Shown: piece by piece, positions 1 to 8,499 of the stretch
How the letters are laid out: each line of letters opens with the position of its first letter
Numbering within the stretch: the first letter of the stretch is position 1
Assembly (NCBI RefSeq): GCF_003002895.1
Contig: NZ_PVTI01000001.1
Span: 1-64,000 of the forward strand
DNA: 64,000 nt
Reading direction: 5' to 3'
DNA from: Knoellia remsis
GTDB lineage: Bacteria > Actinomycetota > Actinomycetes > Actinomycetales > Dermatophilaceae
Translations under genes and position numbers: made by a program
The notes under the pieces: generated by a model
What the model was told of the DNA's origin: nothing
Databases searched by the model: none
The model's input: the letters and a program-made list of their open reading frames with translations, nothing else

Positions 1-1516
1 GGTCGATGGCGTGGTGGTGGGTGCCGCAGAGGGGGACGGCGTCGTCGATGCGGGTGTGGCCGCCGTCGCGCCAGGCGGTGAGGTGGTGGGTTTCGGTCCA
101 GGCCAGGGGTCGGTCGCAGCCGTCGGCGGCGCATTCGTCGTAGAGCAGGGCGAGGGCGGCGCGTTGGGCTTCGGTGTGGAGGCGTCGCTGCCGGCCGAGG
201 TCGAGCGGGACGGAGCTGCCGCCGAGCACTGCAGGTATGACACCGGCTTCACACGCGAGCCGTCGGACGGTTCCCGCCGAGATGCTGTCGCCGACGTCGG
301 TGCCGGCGACCTGACGGGTCTGCTCGCTCAGGGCGTCGAGCCCGACGGTGACGATCACCGTCGCGGCGGTCTTGGGGTGCAGGTGGTCGGTGGGCAGGCG
401 CTGGAGGAGGTCGGCGAACGCCAGGCCGCGTTTCTGCTGCCAGGTCAGCTCTTCGGCGCGCCACTCGGCCCCGGCGCTCTCGCCTTCGCCAGTGTCACGG
501 CACAGGGCACCGTTCGCGCGGCCCGCATTGCTCGGGTCGCGGGCGCCGTCCGAGCCGGCACCGCTGGACTTGAGGTCGTTCGGGCTGCTGCTCGGCCTGT
601 CACGGCCGTGGCCATCGTGACTGACGCTGCTCTCGGGTACTGGTGAGAGTGAGGCGAGGCGGGTGGAGCGTCGGGGTGCGGTCATGGCGTCGACGATCTT
701 CTTCAGCGCGGCTCCGGAGTACCAGGGGACGGTGAAGTGGCCGGTCATGGTGCCGTCGTGGTTGTCCTTGATCCAGAACGCCGACTTCTCCCGGGCCCGG
801 TCCTCGGTGTCAGCGACCACACGGTCTTCGTGGGCGTCGACGACAGCGGTGTCCTTCTCGACGACGTCGAGGACGCGTCGGGCGGCCTTGCGCAGCTGTG
901 CCGGGGTCCGGTTCGCTGCGAGCCGCACCAGCTCACGCTCGCACTCGAGCCGGCCCGCGGCATCGACGGACGCGGGGAGCTCGGTGAGGGCGTGGACGAT
1001 GACCTTCGCGTGCTCGACCGTGATCTCCCCGGCATCGAGTGCCACCCTGGCCGGGGTCCGCGGCCGCGCAGCCCCACCGTCAGCTGACCCCGCGTCCGTG
1101 CCCGAGTCCTCGCCGCCGTCGGCATCGGCTGTCGGGTCCACGAGCGAGAGCGTCGCCTCGCCGTCACCGTCGCCGAGGGCGCCAGCGACGAGCGCGTCAC
1201 TGGCCGCCGCAGGACGGTTGGCGCCGGTGTGCTTCGACACCCACGAGCCGGTGTCGACGAACCCGGTCCGCTCCGGCGCGCCCGCCGCCGACGCCCCCGC
1301 GATGGTCCGCAACCGGGCCGCGTCCACGCGCCGCCCGACCCGCTCCACCGACGACAACAGCTCGCGCCACTCCCGCTCCGGCACCCCCGCCCCGCCGGAC
1401 CCGGCCAGCGCAGCCAAGCCCGACAACACGTCGCCGACCGCAGCATCCATCCGAGCGAGCGCAGACCGGACCGCCTCCACCGGGGAGGCGGTCTCGGACA
1501 CGGCCACGCTGCTCAT
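1..1516 (-). CDS. DUF222 / HNH endonuclease family protein, C-terminus cut by window edge
   Basis: The reading frame is open from an ATG at 1516 to the window edge, so 505 codons are visible and the C-terminus is missing. The N-terminal half is the helical, Ala- and Asp-rich DUF222 region. The last visible stretch is an HNH motif: a Cys-containing strand, an ETHHLTAW segment, then CGTHHHAID. Proteins of this build are numerous in actinobacterial genomes and are thought to be HNH nucleases that move or expand by recombination; their substrates are not known. The middle (about residues 100-150 and 260-330) is low-complexity and rich in Asp, Gly, Ser and Arg, as in the family. No clear ribosome binding site precedes the ATG. 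Family confident, function not. Confidence 0.85.
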   Translation of the reverse strand, partial: MSSVAVSETASPVEAVRSALARMDAAVGDVLSGLAALAGSGGAGVPEREWRELLSSVERVGRRVDAARLRTIAGASAAGAPERTGFVDTGSWVSKHTGANRPAAASDALVAGALGDGDGEATLSLVDPTADADGGEDSGTDAGSADGGAARPRTPARVALDAGEITVEHAKVIVHALTELPASVDAAGRLECERELVRLAANRTPAQLRKAARRVLDVVEKDTAVVDAHEDRVVADTEDRAREKSAFWIKDNHDGTMTGHFTVPWYSGAALKKIVDAMTAPRRSTRLASLSPVPESSVSHDGHGRDRPSSSPNDLKSSGAGSDGARDPSNAGRANGALCRDTGEGESAGAEWRAEELTWQQKRGLAFADLLQRLPTDHLHPKTAATVIVTVGLDALSEQTRQVAGTDVGDSISAGTVRRLACEAGVIPAVLGGSSVPLDLGRQRRLHTEAQRAALALLYDECAADGCDRPLAWTETHHLTAWRDGGHTRIDDAVPLCGTHHHAID

Positions 1517-1683
1517 ACGAACAACACAACCACCCACCACCGACAGCCACCCCGAAAAGCCCGCTGACCTGCACGGATGCGACCGAAGGCGCCCCGTGTC
1601 CCAGCGCCACGCGCGCCCGACGTTCCCGAACGCGCCCGCGGCATACGAGACTCACGCGACGCTGCGGGGCCCGAGCGCCCTCC

Positions 1684-2211
1684 TCAGGTGTCGAGCGCGT
1701 CGAGGTCGGCGATGACGACCTCGAGCAGGTCCGCCAGCGCCGACCGCTGCGACTTCGTCAGGCCGGCCAGCACGTCCGACTCCACGACGTTGGCCTCGCG
1801 CACCGCCGCGACGAAGAGCTGCCAGCCCTCGTCGGTGAGCTCGACGAGCACCCGCGTCCGGTTGTCCGGGTCGGGGGAGCGGCGCACCAGCCCACGCTCG
1901 GTCATCTTGTCGAGCCGGTGCGTCATCGACGACGCGGCGACGTTGCCCGCGTCGGCGAGCCGGCTCGGCGTCACCGGCTGCCCCTCGGCCTTGGCGAGCT
2001 CGGTGACGACCGCCCACTCGCCGGGGGAGAGGTCGAGGTCGACGAGCTGGCGGGCGTACCACTGGTCGAGCTTGCGGGTCAGCGAGTTCACCGCGGTGAT
2101 GACCCGCTGGACCGACTCGTCGCCACCGGCCGCGACATACGTCGCCACAGCCTCCTGGTAGCGCTGCTTCGCGCTGCTCGGACGTCGCTTGGCCGTGGGC
2201 ATGCCATCCAT
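1684..2211 (-). CDS. MarR-family transcriptional regulator
   Basis: A 175-residue winged-helix regulator. Residues about 60-130 hold the MarR DNA-binding domain: helix-turn-helix around LADAGNVAASSMTHRLDKM, then the basic wing RRSPDPDNRTRVLVELTDEG. Flanking helices form the dimer interface. It is transcribed divergently from an MFS exporter, with 75 bp between the start codons, the usual layout for a MarR repressor controlling an efflux pump and itself. The ATG at 2211 is preferred because a TAGCAT -10 box ends 6 nt before it, a spacing seen at many genes here. An alternative ATG lies at 2202. The ligand is unknown. Confidence 0.9.
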   Translation of the reverse strand: MDGMPTAKRRPSSAKQRYQEAVATYVAAGGDESVQRVITAVNSLTRKLDQWYARQLVDLDLSPGEWAVVTELAKAEGQPVTPSRLADAGNVAASSMTHRLDKMTERGLVRRSPDPDNRTRVLVELTDEGWQLFVAAVREANVVESDVLAGLTKSQRSALADLLEVVIADLDALDT

Positions 2212-2217
2212 CTTCGC

Positions 2218-2223
2218 ATGCTA
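2218..2223 (-). promoter_or_regulatory. -10 box of marR, leaderless type
   Basis: TAGCAT on the minus strand, 6 nt before the ATG at 2211. It abuts the inverted repeat at 2223-2259, so a bound regulator would cover it. Confidence 0.6.
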
Positions 2224-2269
2224 ATATTTCGAAATCGAAGTCTGCCGACTCGAAATATTCACCATCGAA
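2223..2269. promoter_or_regulatory. Operator region between marR and the MFS gene
   Basis: A perfect 10-bp inverted repeat, AATATTTCGA (2223-2232) and TCGAAATATT (2250-2259), sits in an unusually AT-rich 75-bp spacer. TCGAA also occurs at 2229, 2235, 2250 and 2265; the last three are exactly 15 bp apart. The left arm contains the self-complementary ATTTCGAAAT (2226-2235). This is the expected binding region of the MarR protein and would control both directions. The region is seen directly; the binding is inferred. Confidence 0.7.
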
Positions 2270-2286
2270 GGAGGGTTGATCCCGTC

Positions 2287-3558
2287 ATGCGTGCCCGTCT
2301 GCTCATCCTCGCCTCTGCCGTCGCCATGCTCGGCTGGGGCACCGTGCTGCCCTACCAGTACGCCTACGCCGCCACCACTCGTGACTGGGGTTCCCTCGTC
2401 GCGGCCGGCGCCGCGAGCCTGTTCTCCATCGGGGCCTTGTTCGCCGCACCCGTCGGCGGCCGACTCGCTGACCGGCTCGACCCGGTGCGCGTCGCCGTGT
2501 CCGCCAAGCTCGTCGCCGCGACCGCCGCGTTCGCGCTCATCGTCGCGGGCACCCCGCTGACCTTCCTCGCGGCGATGCTCGTCTTCGGCATCGGCGTCAC
2601 CGGCGCGAACCCGGCCCAGGCCGTCCTCGTCCTGCGCTGGGTCGGCGGCACCGACCGTCGCAAGGTCTTCGCGTGGCAGTTCACCGGCCAGGCGCTCGGC
2701 ATGGCCGTGGGTGCCTTCGCCGCCGGCTACATGGTCGACCTGGACCGGACCCACGGCATGTGGCCGGCCTTCGCCACGGCCGGCGCCGGGTTCGTGGTCT
2801 CCGCCGCGCTCATCGCCGTCGCCGGTATGCCGCGCTGGGCCACGACCGTGCAGGACCCGATCGTCGACGACGAGGCGATCACCGACCACGCCGCACCGCG
2901 CGTCAGCCCCCGCGACGCGATCCGCGCCATCTGGGCCGTCCCCGCCCTGCGCTGGACGGCGCTGGTCACGGTGACCCTCGCGCTCGGTTTCTATGCCCAG
3001 TTCGAGGCGGGCCTCCCGGCCTACGCCCTGACGATCCTCGACGTCGAGGAGACGACGATCGGCCTTGCCGCCGCGGTGAACTGCGTCGTCATCATCGCCC
3101 TCCAGATGGTCGTCGTCCGGGTCACCAAGGGCACCTCCGGCCCGGCGTTGCTCATGGTCGTCGGCGCGATCTGGACGCTCTCGTGGGTCGTCCTCGCCAC
3201 CGCCGCCCACGCCCCCGAGCTGGCCGCGGTCATCTTCGTCACGACCTACGGCATCTTCGCCGTCGGCGAGACGATGTACGCCCCTGTCCTCAACCCGCTC
3301 GCCGCGAGCCTCGCCCCGAGCGGACTCGTCGGGACGACCCTGGGCATGTTCACTGCCCTCCAGACCGGGTTCTCGGCCGTCGGACCGCTCGTCGCGGGCG
3401 TCATCCTCGGCGCAGGGTTCGGCGACGCGTTCATCGGCCTGCACATCGGCATCAGCCTCCTCGCCGTGTATGCCGCGTGGCGCCTGCACGTCACCCTGCG
3501 CGCGCCGAAGCCGGTCGCCGAGCCGCTGCGCGACGACGAGACCGTCCTCGTCGCCTGA
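2287..3558 (+). CDS. Major facilitator superfamily transporter
   Basis: A 423-residue MFS protein with about 12 hydrophobic helices. The loop between helices 2 and 3 carries the family motif GGRLADRLDPVRV (about residue 59). A hydrophilic loop near residues 195-215 separates the two six-helix halves. Start: ATG 2287, 12 nt after a strong ribosome binding site AAGGAGG (2268-2274); the frame is open far upstream, but that part lacks membrane character. It is divergent from marR across a shared operator, which suggests drug or metabolite efflux under MarR control. The substrate cannot be read from sequence. Confidence 0.88.
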   Translation: MRARLLILASAVAMLGWGTVLPYQYAYAATTRDWGSLVAAGAASLFSIGALFAAPVGGRLADRLDPVRVAVSAKLVAATAAFALIVAGTPLTFLAAMLVFGIGVTGANPAQAVLVLRWVGGTDRRKVFAWQFTGQALGMAVGAFAAGYMVDLDRTHGMWPAFATAGAGFVVSAALIAVAGMPRWATTVQDPIVDDEAITDHAAPRVSPRDAIRAIWAVPALRWTALVTVTLALGFYAQFEAGLPAYALTILDVEETTIGLAAAVNCVVIIALQMVVVRVTKGTSGPALLMVVGAIWTLSWVVLATAAHAPELAAVIFVTTYGIFAVGETMYAPVLNPLAASLAPSGLVGTTLGMFTALQTGFSAVGPLVAGVILGAGFGDAFIGLHIGISLLAVYAAWRLHVTLRAPKPVAEPLRDDETVLVA

Positions 3559-3585
3559 GCGACGGAAGGCGACGACAGCAGGACC

Positions 3586-3620
3586 GTATGCCGGCCGCGC
3601 ACCGCGCGCGGCCGGCATAC
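3586..3620. repeat. GTATGCC-type palindrome, copy 1
   Basis: Perfect 15-bp arms, GTATGCCGGCCGCGC and GCGCGGCCGGCATAC, around a 5-nt loop, 28 nt after the MFS stop codon. A lone right arm recurs at 3671-3685. It may end transcription before mreB, although there is no U-tract. The same arms recur at 10430-10464, with a closely related palindrome at 28061-28088. Confidence 0.8.
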
Positions 3621-3722
3621 CGGCGTGTCGTGTGCCGGAGGGGAGGAAGGGTGAGTTGTGCACGGAAGGTGCGCGGCCGGCATACCTGCGTGTTGGGCCC
3701 CGTCACCCACAGCCGCCCCGCG

Positions 3723-3728
3723 TAGCAT
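3723..3728 (+). promoter_or_regulatory. -10 box of mreB, leaderless type
   Basis: TAGCAT lies 7 nt before the GTG at 3736, so the transcript should begin at or next to the start codon. Confidence 0.55.
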
Positions 3729-3735
3729 CGCGACC

Positions 3736-4767
3736 GTGGCTGGGCTGGACCGATGGGTGCGCGCGAGAGACCTCGCGATCGACCTCGGGACGGCCAACAC
3801 GGTGATCTACGAGCGCGGCGGGGGAGTCGTGCTCGACGAGCCTTCGGTCGTGGCCGTCCGCACCGGCACCGACCAGCTGCTCGCGGCCGGTCACCGGGCC
3901 AAGGAGATGCTGGGCCGCACCCCGGACTCCGTGAGCGCGGTCCGGCCGCTGCGCGACGGCGTCATCTCCGACGCCGACGTCACCGAGCGCATGCTCCGCT
4001 GGTTCGTCGACCAGGTCGCGCCGTCGCGGCTGTTCCGCCCTCGGATGGTCGTCTGCGTGCCGAGCGACATCACGAGCGTCGAGCGCCGGGCCCTCGAGGA
4101 CTCCACCCTGCGGGCGGGCGCGCGACGGGTCCACGTCATCGAGGAGCCCATGGCGGCCGCGATCGGCGCCGGACTCCCCATCGAGGACACCCAGGCGTCG
4201 ATGGTCGTCGACCTCGGCGGCGGCACGACGAACGTCGCGGTCGTCAGCCTCGGCGGCATCGTCACGTCCCGGTCGATCCGCACCGGCGGCGACGAGATCG
4301 ACGAGGCGATCATCGCCCACGTGAAGTCCGAGTACTCCCTGCTCCTCGGTGAGCGCAGCGCCGAGCAGATCAAGGTCGCGATCGGGTCGGCCTTCCCGCT
4401 CCGGGAGGAGCTGAGCGAACGGGTGCGCGGCCGCGACCTCGTCACCGGCCTCCCCAAGACCGTGGCCATCTCCTCGACCGAGGTGCGTCGCGCCATCGAG
4501 GGTCCCGTGCTCCAGATGGTCGAGCTGGCGCGGGCCGTGCTCGACGTCTGCCCGCCGGAGCTCGCCGGCGACATCCTCGACCGCGGCGTGACCCTCACCG
4601 GCGGGGGAGCACTGCTGCGCGGGCTCGCCGAGCGGATGCGCCACGAGCTCGGCGTGCCGGTCGTCGTCGCCGACGACCCGCTGCGCGCCGTGGCCCGCGG
4701 GGCGGGGCGCTGCATCGAGGAGTTCGACACCCTGCACCGCGTCCTCGTGGACAACCGTCGGCCGTGA
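3736..4767 (+). CDS. mreB: Rod shape-determining protein MreB
   Basis: A 343-residue actin-fold ATPase that forms membrane-bound filaments guiding lateral or spore-wall peptidoglycan synthesis. The phosphate-1 motif is DLGTANTVIYERG (near residue 15), phosphate-2 is VDLGGGTTNVAVV (about residue 157), and the EEPMAAAIGAGLP and LTGGGALLRGL adenosine motifs are present. The GTG at 3736 is chosen because the actin fold begins a few residues later and a TAGCAT box sits 7 nt upstream; the frame is open further upstream but that part is repeat sequence. It heads mreB-mreC-mreD-mrdA, with the mreC start overlapping its stop by 4 nt. The N-terminal amphipathic helix is short, WVRARD. Confidence 0.93.
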   Translation: MAGLDRWVRARDLAIDLGTANTVIYERGGGVVLDEPSVVAVRTGTDQLLAAGHRAKEMLGRTPDSVSAVRPLRDGVISDADVTERMLRWFVDQVAPSRLFRPRMVVCVPSDITSVERRALEDSTLRAGARRVHVIEEPMAAAIGAGLPIEDTQASMVVDLGGGTTNVAVVSLGGIVTSRSIRTGGDEIDEAIIAHVKSEYSLLLGERSAEQIKVAIGSAFPLREELSERVRGRDLVTGLPKTVAISSTEVRRAIEGPVLQMVELARAVLDVCPPELAGDILDRGVTLTGGGALLRGLAERMRHELGVPVVVADDPLRAVARGAGRCIEEFDTLHRVLVDNRRP

Positions 4768-5603
4768 GGGACGCCCGATCGCAGCGCCGGCGGCGCCGGC
4801 TCGTCGGGGTCGCGCTGGTCGTCACGCTGGCCCTCGTCGTCCTCGACCTCGTCGCCGCGCCGGGACCCGACCTGCTGCGCCGTGGGGCAGCGACGGTGCT
4901 CGGCCCGCTCGAGCGCGTGCTCGCACCCGGGGACCGTCCCGGTGTCGAAGAGCTGCGTCGCGAGAACGAGCGCCTCGCCGAGGACCTGCGCACCGCGCGG
5001 CTGTCGGCCGAGGAGGGTCGAGCCGTCGCCGAGCTGCTCGCCTCCCCGGCGACGTCCGGCGCCACGGTCGTGCCGGCCCGGGTCGTCGGGGTGGGCGCTC
5101 CCGGCCCGCAGGGGGTCGTCCGCCTCACCATCGACGTCGGCAGCCGTGACGGCATCGAGGTCGACCGCACCGTCGTCGCGGCGGGTGGTCTCGTGGGTCG
5201 GGTCGACGCGGTCGCGCCGTGGACCTCGGACGTGCTCGTCGTGGGTGGCCCCGATGTCGTCGTCGGCGCGCGGGTGGGTGCCGCGGGGGCGCTCGCGACG
5301 GTCGGCGGCCCTGGCTCGGCAGCGACCGGGCGCGCACCCGGCGAGCTCGGCATGACCCTCGTCGAGGCCGGCCGGCTCGCCGTCGGCGACGAGGTGCGTA
5401 CACTCGGCAGCGTCGACGGCCGTCCGTTCGTGCCCGGCGTGCTCATCGGCACCGTGAGCGCGGTCGAGCCCCAGCGCGGGCGTCTCGCTCCGTCGGGCAG
5501 CGTGCGCCCGGCGGTGGACATCGGCAGACTCTCCGTCGTCGGGGTCCTGCTGACCGAGCCGCGGTCGGCGCCGCGACCGGCTGCGACCGGGGGAGGGTCG
5601 TGA
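4764..5603 (+). CDS. mreC: Rod shape-determining protein MreC
   Basis: A 279-residue bitopic protein. A basic N-terminus (RSQRRRRRL) is followed by one membrane helix (about residues 14-32). A coiled coil follows around residues 50-90 (VEELRRENERLAEDLRTARLSAEEG), then the periplasmic double beta-barrel with the GSRDGIEVDRTVVAAGGLVGRV signature. MreC links MreB filaments to the transpeptidase PBP2 encoded two genes on. The GTG start overlaps the mreB stop (GTGA), and mreD overlaps this stop in the same way, implying translational coupling. Confidence 0.93.
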   Translation: MRDARSQRRRRRLVGVALVVTLALVVLDLVAAPGPDLLRRGAATVLGPLERVLAPGDRPGVEELRRENERLAEDLRTARLSAEEGRAVAELLASPATSGATVVPARVVGVGAPGPQGVVRLTIDVGSRDGIEVDRTVVAAGGLVGRVDAVAPWTSDVLVVGGPDVVVGARVGAAGALATVGGPGSAATGRAPGELGMTLVEAGRLAVGDEVRTLGSVDGRPFVPGVLIGTVSAVEPQRGRLAPSGSVRPAVDIGRLSVVGVLLTEPRSAPRPAATGGGS

Positions 5604-6088
5604 ACGTCACCGGCCTCGTCACCCGGGCACTCCTGCTCGTCGTCGGTGGGGTGCTCGCGGTGACGCTGTCGGCCCGCGGGCTGGCTCCGTTGCCCGACCT
5701 CGTCCTCGTCGTCGTGGCGTCGGCGGCCCTGGGCGGTGGCCCGCGCTCCGGCCTCGTCACCGGTCTCGCCGGCGGCTGGCTCCTCGACCTCCTCCCTCCC
5801 GGCTCCGCGGTGCTCGGGACACAGGCGCTGTTGTATGCCGCCGCCGGGCTCGTCGTCGGCCTCGCCCGCCGTGTCGGTCCGGTCTCCCTCGCGTGGGTCA
5901 CCGCCGTCGTCGCGCTCGCGGCGGCGGGGCTCGAGGTGGCGCGGGGTGCGCTCGCCCTCGCCCAAGGGGTGCCTGTCGACGGCGCTGCCGCGCTCCTGCG
6001 GGTAGTGGTCACGGCGACGGCGGCCCTCGTGGTGGTCCCCCTGGTCCTGCGGCTCGAACAGCGCGCCGAGAGAAGGCGATTCGCGTGA
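5600..6088 (+). CDS. mreD: Rod shape-determining protein MreD
   Basis: A 162-residue integral membrane protein with about five hydrophobic helices, basic only at the C-terminus (RLEQRAERRRFA). The size and the position between mreC and the PBP2 gene identify MreD, which is poorly conserved in sequence; the segment GGGPRSGLVTGLAGGWLLDLLPPG is typical. The GTG at 5600 overlaps the mreC stop by 4 nt, and the mrdA GTG overlaps this stop by 4 nt. Confidence 0.88.
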   Translation: MNVTGLVTRALLLVVGGVLAVTLSARGLAPLPDLVLVVVASAALGGGPRSGLVTGLAGGWLLDLLPPGSAVLGTQALLYAAAGLVVGLARRVGPVSLAWVTAVVALAAAGLEVARGALALAQGVPVDGAAALLRVVVTATAALVVVPLVLRLEQRAERRRFA

Positions 6089-8214
6089 GGCGCCGTCCCG
6101 GGGGAGTCGCGCGCCGACCCTCCCTGCGCCGGCCGCGCGGGTCCTCGCGCCGGCGTGGCGGGCCGCTCGCCACCCCGTTCGCTGGGCCGCTCGCCGGGCC
6201 ACGCGCGGCAGGCGCACGGCCCCGAGACGGTTCGGCGCACCACGGGCGCTTCCTCGCGGTGGCGCTCGTCGTGGGCGTGCTGTTCACCTTGCTCATCGGG
6301 CGGCTGGGGCAGGTGCAGCTCACCGACCACGCGGACTACCGGAGTGCGGCGGCCCAGCTCAACACCCGCGAGATCGTCGTTCCCGCCGTGCGCGGTCGGA
6401 TCCTCGACCGGACGGGGAAGCCGTTGGCGGACAACACCTCCGTCACGGTCATCACCGTCGAGCGCCGGGTCATCGCCGACAGCGCGGACGGCGGCCGGGC
6501 CCTCCTCACCCGGATGGCGGAGGTCCTCGGACTGAGGGCGGCAGACCTCCTCGCCCGTACCCACCTCTGCGGTGAGAAGGACGCCCCGCCGGCGCCGGCC
6601 TGTTGGGCCGGCTCGCCGCAGGTGCCGATCCCGGTGGCGAGCGGAGTCGACCCGCAGCGTGCGCTGAGCATCGTCGAGCGGCCGGACCGGTTCCCCGGCG
6701 TCGCGGTCGAGGCGGTGCCCGTGCGGCGCTACCCGGCTCCCCTGGGGGTCAATGCGGCCCACCTGCTCGGTTATCTCGGCCGCGCCACCGAGTCCGAGGT
6801 GTCCAAGAGTGATGGCGCGATCACCGCCGACGACCTCGTCGGCCGGGCCGGGCTGGAGCAGCAGTACGACGCCGCCCTGCGCGGCACGCCTGGTCGGACA
6901 GTGGTGTCCGTCGACGCGCGCGGCCTCGTCACCGGGGTCGTGTCGCGCACCGACCCGGTGCCCGGCCGTGACCTCGTGACGAGCATCGACGCAGGGGTCC
7001 AGGCCGCGACCGAGAAGGCCCTCGCCCGTGAGATCGCCGCCGCCCGCAGCCGCGGTGAGCCTGCCGACTCCGGTGGCGCCGTCGTCCTCGACGTGACGAA
7101 CGGCCAGGTGGTCGCCCTGGCCAGTGCGCCGACCTACGACCCCAACGTGTGGACCGGCGGCATCTCCTCGAAGGAGTACGCCGCGATCTCCTCCACGGAG
7201 TCCGGCACGCCGCTGCTCTCGCGGGTCACCGCATCGGCCCTGCCGCCGGCCTCGACGATGAAGGTCGTCAGCGTCGCCGCCCTCATCGCGGCCGGCAACC
7301 CGCTGAACGGGACCTATGCCTGCCCCGCCAACTACCGCATCGGCGACCGGGTCTTCCGCAACTTCGAGTCCCGCCCCTACGGCCCGATCTCGTTGCACCG
7401 CGCGCTCGAGGTGTCCTGCGACACCGTGTTCTACGACGTCGCCTACCGGTCCTGGCAGGCCCTCGGAGGCCTCAAGGGCGACGACGCCAAGGACCCCTTC
7501 ATCACCACGGCCCGCACCTTCGGGCTCGGCCAGCGCACCGGCATCGACCTCCCCGAGGAGTCTGCCGGCCGGATCCCCGACCGCCGGTGGAAGCGGGCGG
7601 TGTGGGAGCAGACCAAGGACGACACCTGTGCCCGGGCGAAGAACGGCTACCCGGACGTCGCGCGCACCGACCCCGCGCGAGCGGCCTACCTCAAGCAGGT
7701 CGCGGTGGAGAACTGCCGCAGCGGTTGGCAGTTCCGCGCCGGCGATGCCGTCAACTTCTCCATCGGCCAGGGCGACGTCGCCGCGACACCACTGCAGATG
7801 GGCGCTGCCTACGCGGCCGTCGCCAACGGCGGCACCCTCCGCCAGCCACGGGTCGGCGTGCGCACCGTCGACCCCGTTTCCGGTGCGGCACAAGCGATCC
7901 CGGCCGGCCCGACGAGGTCACTCGGGCTGTCGAAGCAGCTCACGGCATACCTCCAGACGGCGCTGCGCGCCGTGGTCGTCTCCGGCACCGGGCAGGCAGC
8001 GTTCGCCGGGATGCCAGCCGACTGGCCGGTCTCCGGCAAGACCGGGACGGCCGAGGCGTTCGGCGAGACGGCGACGTCGTGGTTCCTGTCCTACGGGCCG
8101 TCGACGAAACCGCGGTATGCCGTGTCCGTCGCTGTGAGCGAGGGTGGCTTCGGCAGCGAGACCTCGGCCCGCGTGGCCCGCTCCGTCCACGAGGCCCTGC
8201 GCGTCATGAAGTGA
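6085..8214 (+). CDS. mrdA: Penicillin-binding protein 2 (elongasome transpeptidase)
   Basis: A 709-residue class B penicillin-binding protein that cross-links peptidoglycan outside the membrane. The N-terminal 50 residues are very Arg- and Gly-rich, longer than in most PBP2s. They are followed by one membrane helix (FLAVALVVGVLFTLLIG). The dimerisation domain starts at RGRILDRTGKPLADN. The transpeptidase motifs are present: STMK (in PPASTMKVVS), SCD (in EVSCDTVFYD) and KTG (in SGKTGTAEAF). The GTG start overlaps the mreD stop by 4 nt. It is last in the mre operon; the partner polymerase gene rodA, often next in actinobacteria, is absent, and a vapBC pair stands there instead. Confidence 0.93.
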   Translation: MRRRPGGVARRPSLRRPRGSSRRRGGPLATPFAGPLAGPRAAGARPRDGSAHHGRFLAVALVVGVLFTLLIGRLGQVQLTDHADYRSAAAQLNTREIVVPAVRGRILDRTGKPLADNTSVTVITVERRVIADSADGGRALLTRMAEVLGLRAADLLARTHLCGEKDAPPAPACWAGSPQVPIPVASGVDPQRALSIVERPDRFPGVAVEAVPVRRYPAPLGVNAAHLLGYLGRATESEVSKSDGAITADDLVGRAGLEQQYDAALRGTPGRTVVSVDARGLVTGVVSRTDPVPGRDLVTSIDAGVQAATEKALAREIAAARSRGEPADSGGAVVLDVTNGQVVALASAPTYDPNVWTGGISSKEYAAISSTESGTPLLSRVTASALPPASTMKVVSVAALIAAGNPLNGTYACPANYRIGDRVFRNFESRPYGPISLHRALEVSCDTVFYDVAYRSWQALGGLKGDDAKDPFITTARTFGLGQRTGIDLPEESAGRIPDRRWKRAVWEQTKDDTCARAKNGYPDVARTDPARAAYLKQVAVENCRSGWQFRAGDAVNFSIGQGDVAATPLQMGAAYAAVANGGTLRQPRVGVRTVDPVSGAAQAIPAGPTRSLGLSKQLTAYLQTALRAVVVSGTGQAAFAGMPADWPVSGKTGTAEAFGETATSWFLSYGPSTKPRYAVSVAVSEGGFGSETSARVARSVHEALRVMK

Positions 8215-8222
8215 GGGGAGCG

Positions 8223-8252
8223 ATACACCATGAAGGTGTACCGTTGGTGTAT
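8223..8252. promoter_or_regulatory. vapBC operator
   Basis: ATACACCA (8223-8230) and TGGTGTAT (8245-8252) form a perfect 8-bp inverted repeat, with a further GGTGTA half-site at 8235-8240. The right arm overlaps the vapB start codon and the repeat encloses the -10 box, as expected for repression by the VapB-VapC complex. Confidence 0.7.
8239..8244 (+). promoter_or_regulatory. -10 box of vapBC, leaderless type
   Basis: TACCGT, 6 nt before the ATG at 8251, inside the operator. It supports 8251 rather than the in-frame ATG at 8230 as the vapB start. Confidence 0.5.
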
Positions 8253-8499
8253 GACCCGCACGAACATCGACATCGACGACGACCTCGTCGCCGAGGTGAT
8301 CCGCAAGTACGACCTGTCCTCGAAGCGCGAGGCGGTGGACCTCGCCCTGCGCAAGGCCGCCGGGTCCGCGATCACGCCGGACTTCGTGTGGAGCCTCAAG
8401 GGCATCGGCTGGGAGGGCGACCTCGACGCGCTGCGCGGCGGCGACGCTGACACCCCGGAGGGTGAGCGAGTGGGCACGGACGGCCGGTCAGGGGTGTGA
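8251..8499 (+). CDS. vapB: VapB-family antitoxin
   Basis: An 82-residue protein. The N-terminal ribbon-helix-helix ([19 protein letters not shown], then [12 protein letters not shown]) would bind DNA, and the C-terminal tail ([19 protein letters not shown]) would occupy the toxin active site; this is the usual VapB layout. The start at 8251 is preferred over an in-frame ATG at 8230, because 8230 lies inside the operator and a -10 box precedes 8251. The toxin gene overlaps the stop by 4 nt. Confidence 0.85.
   Translation: MTRTNIDIDDDLVAEVIRKYDLSSKREAVDLALRKAAGSAITPDFVWSLKGIGWEGDLDALRGGDADTPEGERVGTDGRSGV

Noticed and set aside
2221-3663. 480-codon minus-strand frame opposite the MFS gene
   Set aside because: Rich in Asp, Gly, Glu and Arg, no domain; antisense shadow of the transporter.
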